Source: Acidimicrobiales bacterium (GTDB taxonomy: Bacteria > Actinomycetota > Acidimicrobiia > Acidimicrobiales > Poriferisodalaceae). From it: a stretch of 64,000 nucleotides of DNA. Below are positions 34,673 to 43,796 of the stretch, in pieces. The stretch's first letter is position 1. Every line of letters begins with the position of its first letter. Location: NCBI GenBank assembly GCA_041394185.1, contig JAWKIQ010000002.1, forward strand, positions 1,116,001-1,180,000, in the 5' to 3' direction. The position numbers were made by a program, and so were the translations under genes. Under the pieces are notes generated by a model that saw only the letters and a program-made list of their open reading frames with translations, made no database searches and was not told the origin of the DNA.

Positions 34673-35773
34673 TCACAAAGGGTAGTCGCCCGCGCCGAGG
34701 TGCGACGCCACGTGTTGCAGGCCCTCGGTGTCGTGAACGTCACCGGACAGGGCTGGTACCCACAACATTTCGCCGCCCCGACCAACGCCGATCAACTGGC
34801 TCAGGGGCTGCACGGCGGCATGCTCTGCCGAGACCCGATGAGCGAGGCGGGTCACCGCCAACACGTCGGCGTCCGACTCGAACTCGGCGGGGTCTTCGCC
34901 GAAGTCGGGATGTGCCATGTTGACCACGACGGTGTCGGGCATCAGCGATCTCGCCTCGAGGTCCTGGGCCAGCGAACTGGCGGTGGCGACCACATCCGGC
35001 CTGGGCGTCGTGACCAGTACGACCTTGGTGACGTCACCCGCCAGCAACTCCTCGACGGCCAGCGCCCGGTTCTTGAAGCCCTGCTCGAGCGGTTTGAACA
35101 GGCCGAAGAACTCGACGGCGTCCTCGATGACGTCGGCGCCGACCACGGACGCAAGCGAGCGCACGAAGCGATTTGCGACCTTGGTCATGACGCCAACCAC
35201 TCCGGTGCTTCGGCCGCTGAGCACCCGATAGATCCGGTTGTCGATCAGCCTCACCAGGCGCCGCGGCGCATCGACGATGTCGAGCACGGTGGTCGACGGC
35301 GGCGTGTCGACCACAACCAGGTCGAAGCGATCGTCGTTGGAAAGGCGGAAGAGTTCCTCAGTGGCCAGATAGTTGTGGGTTCCCGACATCCCATCGGCGA
35401 AGTTGTTGTACAGCCCGTTTGCGTAGATCCTGGCAGCCTCTTGGGCAGACGCCTCGGCGGCCACCACGCGATCGAATGTGGCGCGCGGGTCCAGCATCAT
35501 CGCCCACAGCTGGCCACCCGCCGGCGTGTCGGTCAGCTTCTGGGGTTCGTCGGTGAGCCCCCCGGTGAGGCCCAACGCGTCGGCCAGCCTGCGTGCGGGG
35601 TCGACCGTGATGACGACCGCTCGCCTGCCACGGTCGGCGGCCACGATGGCCAAAGCGGCTGCGGTGGTGGTCTTGCCGACCCCTCCGCTTCCGACGCATA
35701 CCAGCACCTCGACGCCATCGAGATCGATGCCCTGAACGTCTGCGACGGGGTCGTCGTCGGCCGTCGAGCTCAT
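34673..35773 (-). CDS. ArsA/GET3-type ATPase, second of pair
   Basis: This 366-residue P-loop ATPase has the deviant Walker A GSGGVGKTT (residues 28-36), an ITVDPARRLADALG switch and a VVVDTPPSTTVLDIVD Walker B region. It is like the actinobacterial paired ArsA-like proteins (in Mycobacterium tuberculosis Rv3679/Rv3680, next to whiB4), not the arsenite pump itself: no CxxC arsenite site is seen. The pair is thought to work as a heteromeric ATPase. It overlaps the first ArsA gene by 4 bp. Confidence 0.85.
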   Translation of the reverse strand: MSSTADDDPVADVQGIDLDGVEVLVCVGSGGVGKTTTAAALAIVAADRGRRAVVITVDPARRLADALGLTGGLTDEPQKLTDTPAGGQLWAMMLDPRATFDRVVAAEASAQEAARIYANGLYNNFADGMSGTHNYLATEELFRLSNDDRFDLVVVDTPPSTTVLDIVDAPRRLVRLIDNRIYRVLSGRSTGVVGVMTKVANRFVRSLASVVGADVIEDAVEFFGLFKPLEQGFKNRALAVEELLAGDVTKVVLVTTPRPDVVATASSLAQDLEARSLMPDTVVVNMAHPDFGEDPAEFESDADVLAVTRLAHRVSAEHAAVQPLSQLIGVGRGGEMLWVPALSGDVHDTEGLQHVASHLGAGDYPL

Positions 35774-36639
35774 GCCGCCCCCAGTTCTGCGACCAGATCG
35801 GCCAGGTCGGCGGCGGCAGCCGGAGCCGAGTCGAGTCGGCTCGCGATCACGGTCGGAAGCGGCAGTTGCGACCTCAGACGCTGCATCTCGGCGTCTTCGG
35901 ATGTGATGCGCTCGGCCAGGAATCGCTGTGACAGAGACCGGCCCGCGCCCTGCGGCAGAGGGCGCTCGACCATGTTGACGACCAGCGGACCGAGCCTCAC
36001 ACCCAGCCGCTCCTCGATGGCGAATGCGGTTTCGATCGTCTCGTTCACCGGTGTGGTCTGCGGAAGGGTGACCAGGTTGACGCTGACGCGATCATGGTCG
36101 CTGAGGAACGCATGCGAGCTCTCGGCCTGATCTCTCAAACGGCCGCTGCGCACGGCGTCGATGATGTCGGCCGGGGTGCTCAACAGAGCGATGGCGTGAC
36201 CGGCCGCGGGGCCGTCGACGACAACCAGCCTGTCGCTGTGTTGATCGGCGAGTTGACGCAGGCGGCCCAGCAGGACGAGGTCGGGGATGCCAGGCGTGGC
36301 CGTGGCGATCAGTTCGAGCGTGCCCGACTTGGCCAACCTGTTTCCGAAGCGGCCCAAGCCGTGCTCTTCGAGGTACAGAGCGAGGGCTTCGGTGGGGTCG
36401 ATCGCGGCTATCAGCAGGCGATCGCCGTGGGTGGGCGTGGGCTGTGGATCCGACGACGCGTCGGGAGTTGTGAGGAGACGACGCATGGCTCGGCTACCGT
36501 CGACCTCCACTACGAGGACATCGCGGCCGGCCTCGGCTGCAGCGACCGCAGTAGCGCCGGCGATCGTGGTCTTGCCGACCCCGCCTTTTCCGGCGACGAT
36601 GACGACTTGCGAGTCGGCGATGTAATTCGTTGGCACCAA
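35770..36639 (-). CDS. ArsA/GET3-type ATPase, first of pair
   Basis: This 289-residue P-loop ATPase has AGKGGVGKTTIAGATA (deviant Walker A, residues 16-31), VVEVDGSRAMRRLL, and VVVDGPAAGHAIALL as the switch II/Walker B equivalent. The first codon may be TTG at 36639 or the adjacent GTG. It is shorter than its partner downstream. It is divergent from the NfeD-like gene, with 21 bp between starts, and a whiB lies just beyond; this gene order resembles the Rv3679-Rv3680-whiB4 region. Confidence 0.85.
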   Translation of the reverse strand: MVPTNYIADSQVVIVAGKGGVGKTTIAGATAVAAAEAGRDVLVVEVDGSRAMRRLLTTPDASSDPQPTPTHGDRLLIAAIDPTEALALYLEEHGLGRFGNRLAKSGTLELIATATPGIPDLVLLGRLRQLADQHSDRLVVVDGPAAGHAIALLSTPADIIDAVRSGRLRDQAESSHAFLSDHDRVSVNLVTLPQTTPVNETIETAFAIEERLGVRLGPLVVNMVERPLPQGAGRSLSQRFLAERITSEDAEMQRLRSQLPLPTVIASRLDSAPAAAADLADLVAELGAA

Positions 36640-36660
36640 ACGATCTCCGGAGGCCTCGGC

Positions 36661-37944
36661 TTGCTCAGGCTAGCGACACTCATCTCACTCACGTGCGCCC
36701 TGTTGGCGACGGTGCTCATCGGTGCCACCCCAGCGGGTGCCCAGGAGCCGCAGCGGCGCTACATCGACGTGCTCGAGGTCAGCGGGCTGATCGATCCGAT
36801 CCAGGTCGCGTCCATCAACGCCCACCTCGACCGAGCCGAAAGCGAAGGCGCCACCGCGGTCATCATCCAGCTGAACAGCCCGGGCGCAACGGTCGGCACC
36901 GACGAGTTCGTCGAACTGCTCGACCGCATCGACTCTTCGCCGGTGTTGGTCGCCGTGTGGGTGGGCCAAGCCGGCTCGGACGCACTGGGTGCATCGGCTC
37001 TGCTGGCGTCTGCCGCGGATGTTTCGGGCATAGCACCCGGCAGCCGCATCGGCGACGTCGGCGATGATCTCGACATCGACCTTCCAGCGCCGTTCGACTC
37101 TTACGTAGATCGCAGCGCCGAGGACGTCGCAGCCATCGAGGCGGGCATGGTCGATGCCTTCGCTCCGACCATCGGCGACATGGTGCTCTACCTGGAAGAC
37201 GCCAACCTCACCGACACCCTTTCCGAGATCGCCGATCCCGATGCCGAGGTTCCTCAGCGCCAGCTGCTGGACGATGTGACGGTCAGGTTCTCGAGCCTGG
37301 GGCTGCTCGACCAGCTCATGCACACGGTCGCGAGCCCACCCGTCGCCTACCTGCTGTTGTTGATCGGGCTGATGATGATCCTGCTCGACTTCTATACCGC
37401 CGGGATAGGTGTCGCCGGTGTCGTCGGTGCGGTCTCGCTGCTGTTGTCGAGTTATGGCCTGGGGGTGCTCGGCGCGTCTCCCACTGGGCTGATCCTGCTG
37501 ATCGTCGCCTCGTTGGCGTTCGCCATCGACATCCAGACCGGTGTGCCGAGGTTCTGGACCGCGGTCGGCTGCATAACCCTGGTGGTGGGGACATTCACGC
37601 TGCTGCCCGGCTACGGCATCGGATGGCTTCCGGTGCTGTCTGGCATCGGCCTCACCGTGGCGTTCGTGCTGTCGGGAATGCCGGCTCTGGTTCGGACGCG
37701 CTTTTCGACCACCACCATCGGTCGCGAGTGGATGATCGGGCTCATGGGTAAGGCGGTCAGCAGCATCGATCCCGAGGGTGTCGTCGAGGTGCGCGATGCC
37801 AAGTGGCGGGCGCGAACCAATCGTTTGACCCCCATCGGAGAAGGCGATGTGGCCCGTGTGGTCGCCATCCACGGCACCATCCTGGAGGTCGAGCCCGAGA
37901 CCGGCGGCGCGCGCGACTATCGCGAGATGCGCAACAAAAGCTGA
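36661..37944 (+). CDS. NfeD family membrane protein with ClpP-like domain, probably inactive
   Basis: The protein has 427 residues from a TTG with GGAGG at 36649-36653. A signal peptide ends at about TPAGA (residue 22). A ClpP/SppA-like domain follows (VIIQLNSPGA...), then four to five membrane helices (about 220-345) and an NfeD OB-like C-terminus. NfeD proteases use Ser and Lys; the usual ASAG serine position reads DALGASALL here, and the GRN-type lysine region is missing, so proteolysis may be lost. The family takes part in membrane quality control with stomatins. No stomatin gene is next to it. Confidence 0.8.
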   Translation: MLRLATLISLTCALLATVLIGATPAGAQEPQRRYIDVLEVSGLIDPIQVASINAHLDRAESEGATAVIIQLNSPGATVGTDEFVELLDRIDSSPVLVAVWVGQAGSDALGASALLASAADVSGIAPGSRIGDVGDDLDIDLPAPFDSYVDRSAEDVAAIEAGMVDAFAPTIGDMVLYLEDANLTDTLSEIADPDAEVPQRQLLDDVTVRFSSLGLLDQLMHTVASPPVAYLLLLIGLMMILLDFYTAGIGVAGVVGAVSLLLSSYGLGVLGASPTGLILLIVASLAFAIDIQTGVPRFWTAVGCITLVVGTFTLLPGYGIGWLPVLSGIGLTVAFVLSGMPALVRTRFSTTTIGREWMIGLMGKAVSSIDPEGVVEVRDAKWRARTNRLTPIGEGDVARVVAIHGTILEVEPETGGARDYREMRNKS

Positions 37945-38043
37945 CCTTGGCAGGGGCCCAAACAACCCTTGTGGAATCGGTCACACGCTGGGTAGATTCG
38001 CGGATGGGGACACATCGAAACGCGATTTGGGGGGAGCCCGGAT

Positions 38044-38298
38044 TTGGTTGCAGCGCAAAACCTCGATTGGCAGGTCAGGGCGGCTTGCCGGGGGCCTCAG
38101 GCCGCCGTCTTCTTCCCGCCGCCTCGGCATGAACGCAAGGCCGAAAAGCTCGAGCGCGAACGGCGCGCCAAGGCCATCTGTGACGAGTGTTCAGTTCGAT
38201 CGGCCTGCTTCGAATACGCGATCGACATCGGCGAACAGCACGGCATCTGGGGTGGTCACAACGAGCTCGAGCGTCGCCGCTACCTGAGAGCGGTCTAG
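38044..38298 (+). CDS. WhiB family Fe-S transcriptional regulator
   Basis: This 84-residue WhiB-like protein has a TTG start with GGGGAG upstream. Its four cluster cysteines are C15, C46, C49 and C55 (CxxC...C order), followed by GIWGG (67-71) and a basic tail ELERRRYLRAV. These proteins bind a [4Fe-4S] cluster and partner with sigma factors to control transcription in response to redox or NO. Nearness to the ArsA pair suggests a WhiB4-like role, but this is by gene order only. Confidence 0.88.
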   Translation: MVAAQNLDWQVRAACRGPQAAVFFPPPRHERKAEKLERERRAKAICDECSVRSACFEYAIDIGEQHGIWGGHNELERRRYLRAV

Positions 38299-38319
38299 GT
38301 CTGCGGCGACCGCCGCAAA

Positions 38320-40038
38320 TCACAACTGGGGCAACCTCGGGCCGGCGATGCGAACATCGCCGCGCCTTCTCGTGACTCCGGTCGAGTCCAGGTGCGCCAG
38401 CAGTGGAAGCGCGTGCTTGCGCGTGTTCCCCAGCCGCTCGCGAACTTCCGACACCGTGATGCCCTCGGGTTGATCTGCCAACATCCTGGCGATCTCCGCA
38501 GCAGCCTTCTCGATGGCCGTCGGCGTGAAATATCGGCCCTCGATGTGCAGCAGCAGCTTTCGCTGCACCAGGGTCCGCAGCTCGTCGCCAGGCACTCCTT
38601 CGGGGTCTGGCGGACTGAACGGTGAGGCGTCGACGGCCGTGACGTACGGATGATCCGAGAACGCGTCGGCCGCGGTGGCCATGCGCGCCAGACCCGACTC
38701 GACGACCACGTCTTCGAAGGTCTCCAGAACCACACGTTCGCGGTCGTCGAACGAAGCGATATCGACCCCTCGGTCGCCACTGTCTTGGACGCGCTGCTTG
38801 ACCGAACTCGTGAGGTCGTTCAGCAGCCGAGGGTCGACCGCCCAGCGGCCCAGATCCGGCTGCCGTTGCTGACCCGTCAACAGCTCGAGTTCGGCCACGT
38901 CGACCCAGCCTCGCTCGAAGATCACTCGCTTGACGCTCATGTCGGGGGCGGCCTTTGATGCCGGCAGCACCGGTGCCACGTCGAGGATGCGACCGCCGCC
39001 GATGGTCTCTTCCCTGCCGAACTCGCGGATGACGAAGCGGTCACCCGGCAGCAGCGGCAAACGGCGATCGAGATGCAGGCGAACAGCTCCGGTGTTGCCT
39101 GGCAGCAAAGCCGACGGCCCCAGAATCCGCATCTTCACCGGGATCTCGGCCGCGCCCAGGTACATGGCGTACGCGCCGCGCCTGGACACTTCGTGGTCGA
39201 TGCCCTCCAGCACGCGCAGCTCGGCGTCGACCCGCGAGCTTCTGTGCCACTGACGATCGAATACGACCACGTCACCGCGCTTGACCTCGGTGCGGTCGAG
39301 GCCCGACAAGTTGAGGGCCACACGGTTGCCGGGCCCGACCTTGGTTCGCTCGGCACCCTGCGACTGCACCGCCCGCACGCGCGCCCGGCGCTGGCCGGGC
39401 TCGACAACCACCTCGTCGTCGACGCGAAGCACGCCACCCGTGAGCGTTCCTGTCACCACGGTTCCGGCGCCCTTGGCCGCGAACGCACGGTCGATCCACA
39501 TTCGGGGCCTCTTGAGATCGGCCGCTGTGGGGACGGCTGCGGTCAGGTCGTCGAGAGCCGAAATCAGGTCGTCTATGCCCGTGCGTTCGATGCTGTCGAC
39601 GGCGATTACGGGTGCCTGCTCGAGGAACGTTCCTTCGAGGTGTTCGGTGACGTCCAGGTGGGCAAGCTCGAGCAGGTCGGGGTCGACCAGGCCGGCCTGG
39701 GTCAACACGACCACACCAGACGCGATGTCGAGCATCTCGAGGATGCGCAGGTGCTCTTCTGATTGAGGCTTCCAGCCCTCGACGGCAGAAACGACGAACA
39801 TGCAAGCATCGACCGCTCCCACGCCGGCCAGCATGTTCTTGATGAAGCGAACGTGGCCCGGTACGTCGATGAAGCTGATGCCGCGCCCGGAGGGCAGGCG
39901 TGTCCAGGCAAAGCCCAGGTCGATGGTGAGGCCCCTGGCCTTTTCTTCGGCCAGGCGGTCTGGGTCGATGTCGGTCAGCGCCCTGACGAGGGTCGACTTG
40001 CCGTGGTCGACGTGCCCGGCTGTGGCTACGACATGCAT
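38320..40038 (-). CDS. selB: Selenocysteine-specific elongation factor
   Basis: This 572-residue translation factor has the GTPase domain opening TAGHVDHGKSTLVRALTD (residues 6-23, G1), FIDVPGHVRFIKNML (G3), a beta-barrel region of EF-Tu type and winged-helix repeats at the C-terminus (EVRERLGNTRKHALPLLAHLD) that bind the SECIS hairpin. SelB delivers Sec-tRNA to in-frame UGA codons. It is slightly shorter than E. coli SelB (614). It lies 39 bp downstream of selA; with tRNA-Sec also present, the machinery is probably complete apart from selD outside the window. Confidence 0.95.
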   Translation of the reverse strand: MHVVATAGHVDHGKSTLVRALTDIDPDRLAEEKARGLTIDLGFAWTRLPSGRGISFIDVPGHVRFIKNMLAGVGAVDACMFVVSAVEGWKPQSEEHLRILEMLDIASGVVVLTQAGLVDPDLLELAHLDVTEHLEGTFLEQAPVIAVDSIERTGIDDLISALDDLTAAVPTAADLKRPRMWIDRAFAAKGAGTVVTGTLTGGVLRVDDEVVVEPGQRRARVRAVQSQGAERTKVGPGNRVALNLSGLDRTEVKRGDVVVFDRQWHRSSRVDAELRVLEGIDHEVSRRGAYAMYLGAAEIPVKMRILGPSALLPGNTGAVRLHLDRRLPLLPGDRFVIREFGREETIGGGRILDVAPVLPASKAAPDMSVKRVIFERGWVDVAELELLTGQQRQPDLGRWAVDPRLLNDLTSSVKQRVQDSGDRGVDIASFDDRERVVLETFEDVVVESGLARMATAADAFSDHPYVTAVDASPFSPPDPEGVPGDELRTLVQRKLLLHIEGRYFTPTAIEKAAAEIARMLADQPEGITVSEVRERLGNTRKHALPLLAHLDSTGVTRRRGDVRIAGPRLPQL

Positions 40039-40077
40039 CGAGACGACTCTAGGCGTCGGCAGTGGGCGACCGGCGGG

Positions 40078-41340
40078 CTACGCCAGCGTGGTCAGCGCCT
40101 GGGCCACGATGTCGTCTTCTTCGGGGTCGACGGTGCGCAGGTCCAGCAGCGTGCGCCCCTCGTGCACCCGCGCTACAACCGGTGTCGGGTGGGCCCGCAA
40201 GGTTTGGGTGTGATCACCCGGCAGTTCGATTGCAGCCGACGGGATGGTTGCGGTGGGCAGCGAACCACCGCCTGGTGCCGCTTGCGACTGCACGACCCTT
40301 CCCGTGCCGACCGCTTGCACGATTGCGGCTGCCCGTGCCTCGAGTTCGGCCACGGGCCGTGTGGCCATGGCCCAGAAGGGAATCTGGTTCCCCTGGCGTC
40401 TCAGGTAGGCCAGCGCTATCTGTTGAAGAGCGTCGATGGTCAGGTCGCCCGGCCGCAGCGCGCGCATCAGCGGATGGCGCGAGCACGCCGCGACCGACTC
40501 GGCCTTGCCGGCGATGATTCCGCACTGTGGCCCGCCCAGCAGCTTGTCGCCCGAGAACATCACCAGGTCGGCGCCGCTTTCGAGGGTTTGTCGCACAGCG
40601 GGCTCGTCGAGCAGCCATGAGGGTCGTCCATGTTCGAGCCACGGGCACGACTCGTCCAGCAACCCGCTGCCGAGATCGACGATGAGGGGTCGATCGAGAT
40701 CGGCAAGGGCGCGCACCGACACCGACTCGCTGAATCCTTCGATGCGATAGTTGCTGGGGTGCACCTTCAGCACCGCGGTGACATCGTCGTTGGTTTCCAG
40801 CGCCCGCTCGAAGTCGCCGATGCGGGTGCGGTTGGTGGTGCCCACCTCGATCAGACGACATCCAGATTGTTCCAAGACCTCTGGAACCCGGAATCCGCCG
40901 CCGATCTCGACCAATTCACCCCGAGATACCGGCACAGCTCCACCGCGGGCCACCGCTGCCAACCCCAGCATCACCGCAGCCGCGCAGTTGTTGACGACGA
41001 TTGCTGCCTCGGCGCCGCAGGCACGAGCCAGCAAGGCGCCAGCACGGTCCTGGCGGCTGCCCCGCTCGCCGGTCTGCAGGTCTAGTTCGAGGTTCGAGTA
41101 GCCGGCCGCCCGCTCGATGGCCAGAGGTGCGCGCCCCATGTTTGTGTGCAACAGCACGCCGGTGGCGTTGACGACCCTGGTCAGGAGGTTGCGCTCGGCT
41201 GTCGTGACGTATTCGTCGAACCGTTCGTGTGCGCCGTCGCGGATCGCAGCGCGGGCGGCGTCGACCAGCAGTGGGTGAGGAAGCACGCTGTCGGCGCGGG
41301 ATCGGGCGATGGCGTCGACGGAGGGTGGTCGCACGGGCAC
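40078..41340 (-). CDS. selA: L-seryl-tRNA(Sec) selenium transferase
   Basis: This 420-residue PLP enzyme converts Ser-tRNA(Sec) to Sec-tRNA(Sec) using selenophosphate. SelA blocks are VVNATGVLLHTNMGRAPL, SRGELVEIGGGFRVPEV, EVGTTNRTRIGDF and the PLP-lysine motif FSGDKLLGGPQCG with K266. The N-terminal domain is a little shorter than in E. coli (463 residues). It forms an operon with selB. It is divergent from fxsA, 54 bp away. Confidence 0.95.
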   Translation of the reverse strand: MPVRPPSVDAIARSRADSVLPHPLLVDAARAAIRDGAHERFDEYVTTAERNLLTRVVNATGVLLHTNMGRAPLAIERAAGYSNLELDLQTGERGSRQDRAGALLARACGAEAAIVVNNCAAAVMLGLAAVARGGAVPVSRGELVEIGGGFRVPEVLEQSGCRLIEVGTTNRTRIGDFERALETNDDVTAVLKVHPSNYRIEGFSESVSVRALADLDRPLIVDLGSGLLDESCPWLEHGRPSWLLDEPAVRQTLESGADLVMFSGDKLLGGPQCGIIAGKAESVAACSRHPLMRALRPGDLTIDALQQIALAYLRRQGNQIPFWAMATRPVAELEARAAAIVQAVGTGRVVQSQAAPGGGSLPTATIPSAAIELPGDHTQTLRAHPTPVVARVHEGRTLLDLRTVDPEEDDIVAQALTTLA

Positions 41341-41394
41341 GAGGTTACGGAGCGCGTCGGCAAACTGACAATGCCCCGACGATATGGTCAGGTC

Positions 41395-41784
41395 ATGTCG
41401 TCACTCGCGGTTCTGCTCGCGGCCTTCATCATCGTGCCAATTCTCGAACTGGCGGTGATCATTCAGGTCGGGTCGTCGGTGGGTGTCCTGCCGACGCTCG
41501 GTTTGTTGATCGCGGTGAGCATTGTCGGGGCTTGGTTGGTCAAGTTCCAGGGCATGGGTGTGCTGATGCGCATGCGTCAACAGCTCGCCCAGGGAAAGAT
41601 GCCCACCGACGAGTTGATGAACGGCGTGCTGATCCTGGTGGCCGGTGCACTGATGCTGACCCCCGGATTCCTCACCGATGCGCTGGGCCTGTCACTGTTG
41701 ATTCCCCCGATCCGGGCGGCGATACGCCAGATGCTGGCTCGCCGGTTCACCCGCCGGGTCATTTGGGATATCGAGGAGATCTGA
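41395..41784 (+). CDS. fxsA: FxsA family membrane protein
   Basis: This 129-residue protein has three or four hydrophobic helices and the conserved FxsA features: PILELAVIIQVG, LVKFQGMGVLMRMRQQLAQGKMP and the GALMLTPGFLTDALGLSLLIPP segment, followed by a basic tail. FxsA suppresses F-exclusion of phage T7 in E. coli; its cellular role is otherwise unclear. Start is ATG 41395. Its stop overlaps the Nudix start by 1 bp. Confidence 0.88.
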   Translation: MSSLAVLLAAFIIVPILELAVIIQVGSSVGVLPTLGLLIAVSIVGAWLVKFQGMGVLMRMRQQLAQGKMPTDELMNGVLILVAGALMLTPGFLTDALGLSLLIPPIRAAIRQMLARRFTRRVIWDIEEI

Positions 41785-42596
41785 TGGCCGAAACACCCAG
41801 TGCCGAGAAGTTGGTGCCGCGCCTGGCGGCGACCGTTTTGTTGGTACGCGACTCCAGCGCGGGCATCGAGGTGTTCATGCTGCGCCGCAACCTCAACAGT
41901 GACTTCGTCGGCGGCGCCTATGTGTTTCCGGGAGGTGCCGTGGACCAGTCCGACAAGACCGATCCGGGTCTGGCCGGTGTCTGTGGAGGCTTCTCGGACT
42001 CTGAGGCCAGTCTCAGGCTCGGTGTCGAGTCGGGCGGTCTGGCCCAGTACGTGGCCGCGATCCGCGAGTCGTTCGAAGAGGCGGGTGTGCTTTTGGCCCG
42101 CGATGGCGACGGTCGCCATGTGGCACTCGACGCCGACGCCGAGTTCTGGGCATCTGCGCGCCAAGACGTCTACGACGGCAAGGTGCGTTTGGCCCAGCTG
42201 TGTCGCGAACGCGGGCTTCAGCTCGAGGTCGACCAGGTTGGCTACTTCAGCCACTGGATCACCCCTGAGGGCCCGCCCCGCCGGTTCGATACGAGGTTCT
42301 TCGTAGCCCGCATGCCCGAGGGCCAGACGCCCCTGCACGACGGTGGCGAAACGGTCGACAGCGCCTGGATCTCGCCGGTGGTGGCCCTCGAACGTCAGCG
42401 TAAGGGCGAGTTCGAGATGATCTTTCCCACTATCAAGAACCTCGAAGACGTGGCCCGGTTCGACACCGTCGACGACCTGATGGCCGACGTCGCCAAGCGC
42501 CGCGATATCCCGGCGATCATGCCCCGACTGGTCAAGCGAGACGGCCAGCTCGTTCCGCTGCTGCCCGGTGACGACGGTTTCGACGAGGCCGGCTGA
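41784..42596 (+). CDS. Nudix hydrolase (large, NUDT7/8/19-like)
   Basis: This 270-residue protein opens with a Nudix strand FMLRRNLNSDFVGGAYVFPGGAV. The Nudix box is interrupted as in eukaryotic CoA-cleaving Nudix enzymes: after an insertion comes YVAAIRESFEEAGVLLA, matching the REXXEEXG core. These hydrolyse nucleoside diphosphate derivatives, possibly CoA esters. Substrate is not proven. It is translationally coupled to fxsA. Confidence 0.82.
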   Translation: MAETPSAEKLVPRLAATVLLVRDSSAGIEVFMLRRNLNSDFVGGAYVFPGGAVDQSDKTDPGLAGVCGGFSDSEASLRLGVESGGLAQYVAAIRESFEEAGVLLARDGDGRHVALDADAEFWASARQDVYDGKVRLAQLCRERGLQLEVDQVGYFSHWITPEGPPRRFDTRFFVARMPEGQTPLHDGGETVDSAWISPVVALERQRKGEFEMIFPTIKNLEDVARFDTVDDLMADVAKRRDIPAIMPRLVKRDGQLVPLLPGDDGFDEAG

Positions 42597-42606
42597 GCGC
42601 GACGGC

Positions 42607-42628
42607 CCCTCGATGGTTCAGTCGAGGG
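42607..42628. terminator. Hairpin between convergent Nudix and mrp genes
   Basis: CCCTCGA at 42607-42613 pairs with TCGAGGG at 42622-42628 around an 8-base loop, in the short gap between the convergent stops; the right arm overlaps the mrp 3' end. It could terminate both. Confidence 0.4.
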
Positions 42629-43796
42629 CGTCGAGGGCGGCCTCGACGGCGGCCATCATCCGAGCGCTGCAGCCCCCCAGGTCGTTGGGTGGCGCGATCT
42701 CGGTTGCCAGTTGCTCGACGATGTCGCGGATGGCCACAGCGGCTGGCCCCTGACCATCGATGGCCACCGGGCTGCCGGCATCACCTCCCGAGCTGACGGC
42801 CGCTTCGAGCGGTATCGAGCCGATCAGCGGAGCGCCGATCTCGTCGGCCAGGCGACGCCCGCCGCCCTCGCCGAACAAGGCGTAGGTCTCGCCGTTGGGC
42901 GTCACGAATGCGCCCATGTTCTCGATGACGCCTATTACTGGCATGTGGCTGCGGCGGGCCATGTCGGCGACCCTTGTGGCGACCTTCTGGGCCCCCCGCG
43001 CGGGAGTTGTCACCACCACCATCTCGGCCTGGGGCAGCAGGCGGGCCAGCGCCATCTGAACATCGCCGGTGCCGGGAGGCATGTCGATCAGCAGGTAGTC
43101 CATCGGGCCCCAGGCGACGTCGTTCAGGAACTGTTCCACGGCCTTGGCCAGCATGAGGCCACGCCACATCAGCGCCGATTCCTCGCTGTCGACAAGCAAC
43201 CCCATCGACACGACCTGCAAGGTGTTGCCGCCGATCTGGGTGGTCTCGGGGCGAATGACCGGCCGGCCCGACTGCTGATCTCGTTCGGCTTCCAGCCGGT
43301 CGCTGACCCCCAGCATGCGGGGCACCGAAAAGCCCCAGATGTCTGCGTCGAGAACGCCGACCGAGTGACCCCGGGCAGCCAGGCCCGCAGCCAGGTTCAC
43401 GGTGACCGACGACTTGCCGACGCCACCCTTGCCCGATGCGATTGCCAGCACCCGAGTGTTGGTGGGTACACGCGTTGGTGTGGCGTCCTCGCGCGCCTTG
43501 GCGCGGGCGCGCTCCATGGTTCGGGCCTTTTCCTCGGCGGTGAGCTCGTCCCAGACCAGCGAGACCTTGTCGATGGTGGGAAGGGTTTCGACCCGATGCT
43601 GCACGTCGCGCTTGATGGTTGCGCGCAGCGGGCACCCTGCGGTGGTGAGAGCGATCGTGATGATCGCCTCGGTGCCTGCGATCTCGGCACCCCTGACCAT
43701 GCCCAAGTCGACGATGTTGTCGTTGAGCTCGGGGTCCATCACCCCTCGGAGGATCGCGATGACGTCGTCTGATGTGGCGGCGTTCGTCTCGGCCAT
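42618..43796 (-). CDS. mrp: Mrp/ApbC family Fe-S cluster carrier ATPase
   Basis: This 392-residue protein has an N-terminal MIP18/DUF59 domain (residues 1-90, DPELNDNIVDLGMV), then an ATPase domain with deviant Walker A SGKGGVGKSS (121-130), LDADIWGFSVPRMLG and LLIDMPPGTGDVQM. It binds and transfers Fe-S clusters. The C-terminal CxxC seen in some relatives is not obvious here. It is divergent from an A-type Fe-S carrier gene 148 bp away, a sensible Fe-S pairing. Confidence 0.9.
   Translation of the reverse strand: MAETNAATSDDVIAILRGVMDPELNDNIVDLGMVRGAEIAGTEAIITIALTTAGCPLRATIKRDVQHRVETLPTIDKVSLVWDELTAEEKARTMERARAKAREDATPTRVPTNTRVLAIASGKGGVGKSSVTVNLAAGLAARGHSVGVLDADIWGFSVPRMLGVSDRLEAERDQQSGRPVIRPETTQIGGNTLQVVSMGLLVDSEESALMWRGLMLAKAVEQFLNDVAWGPMDYLLIDMPPGTGDVQMALARLLPQAEMVVVTTPARGAQKVATRVADMARRSHMPVIGVIENMGAFVTPNGETYALFGEGGGRRLADEIGAPLIGSIPLEAAVSSGGDAGSPVAIDGQGPAAVAIRDIVEQLATEIAPPNDLGGCSARMMAAVEAALDALD

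Noticed and set aside
34673..36639. Arsenite efflux ATPases (arsA)
   Set aside because: The pair lacks the cysteine arsenite sites and there is no arsB, arsD or arsR nearby; they fit the mycobacterial Rv3679/Rv3680-type pair better.
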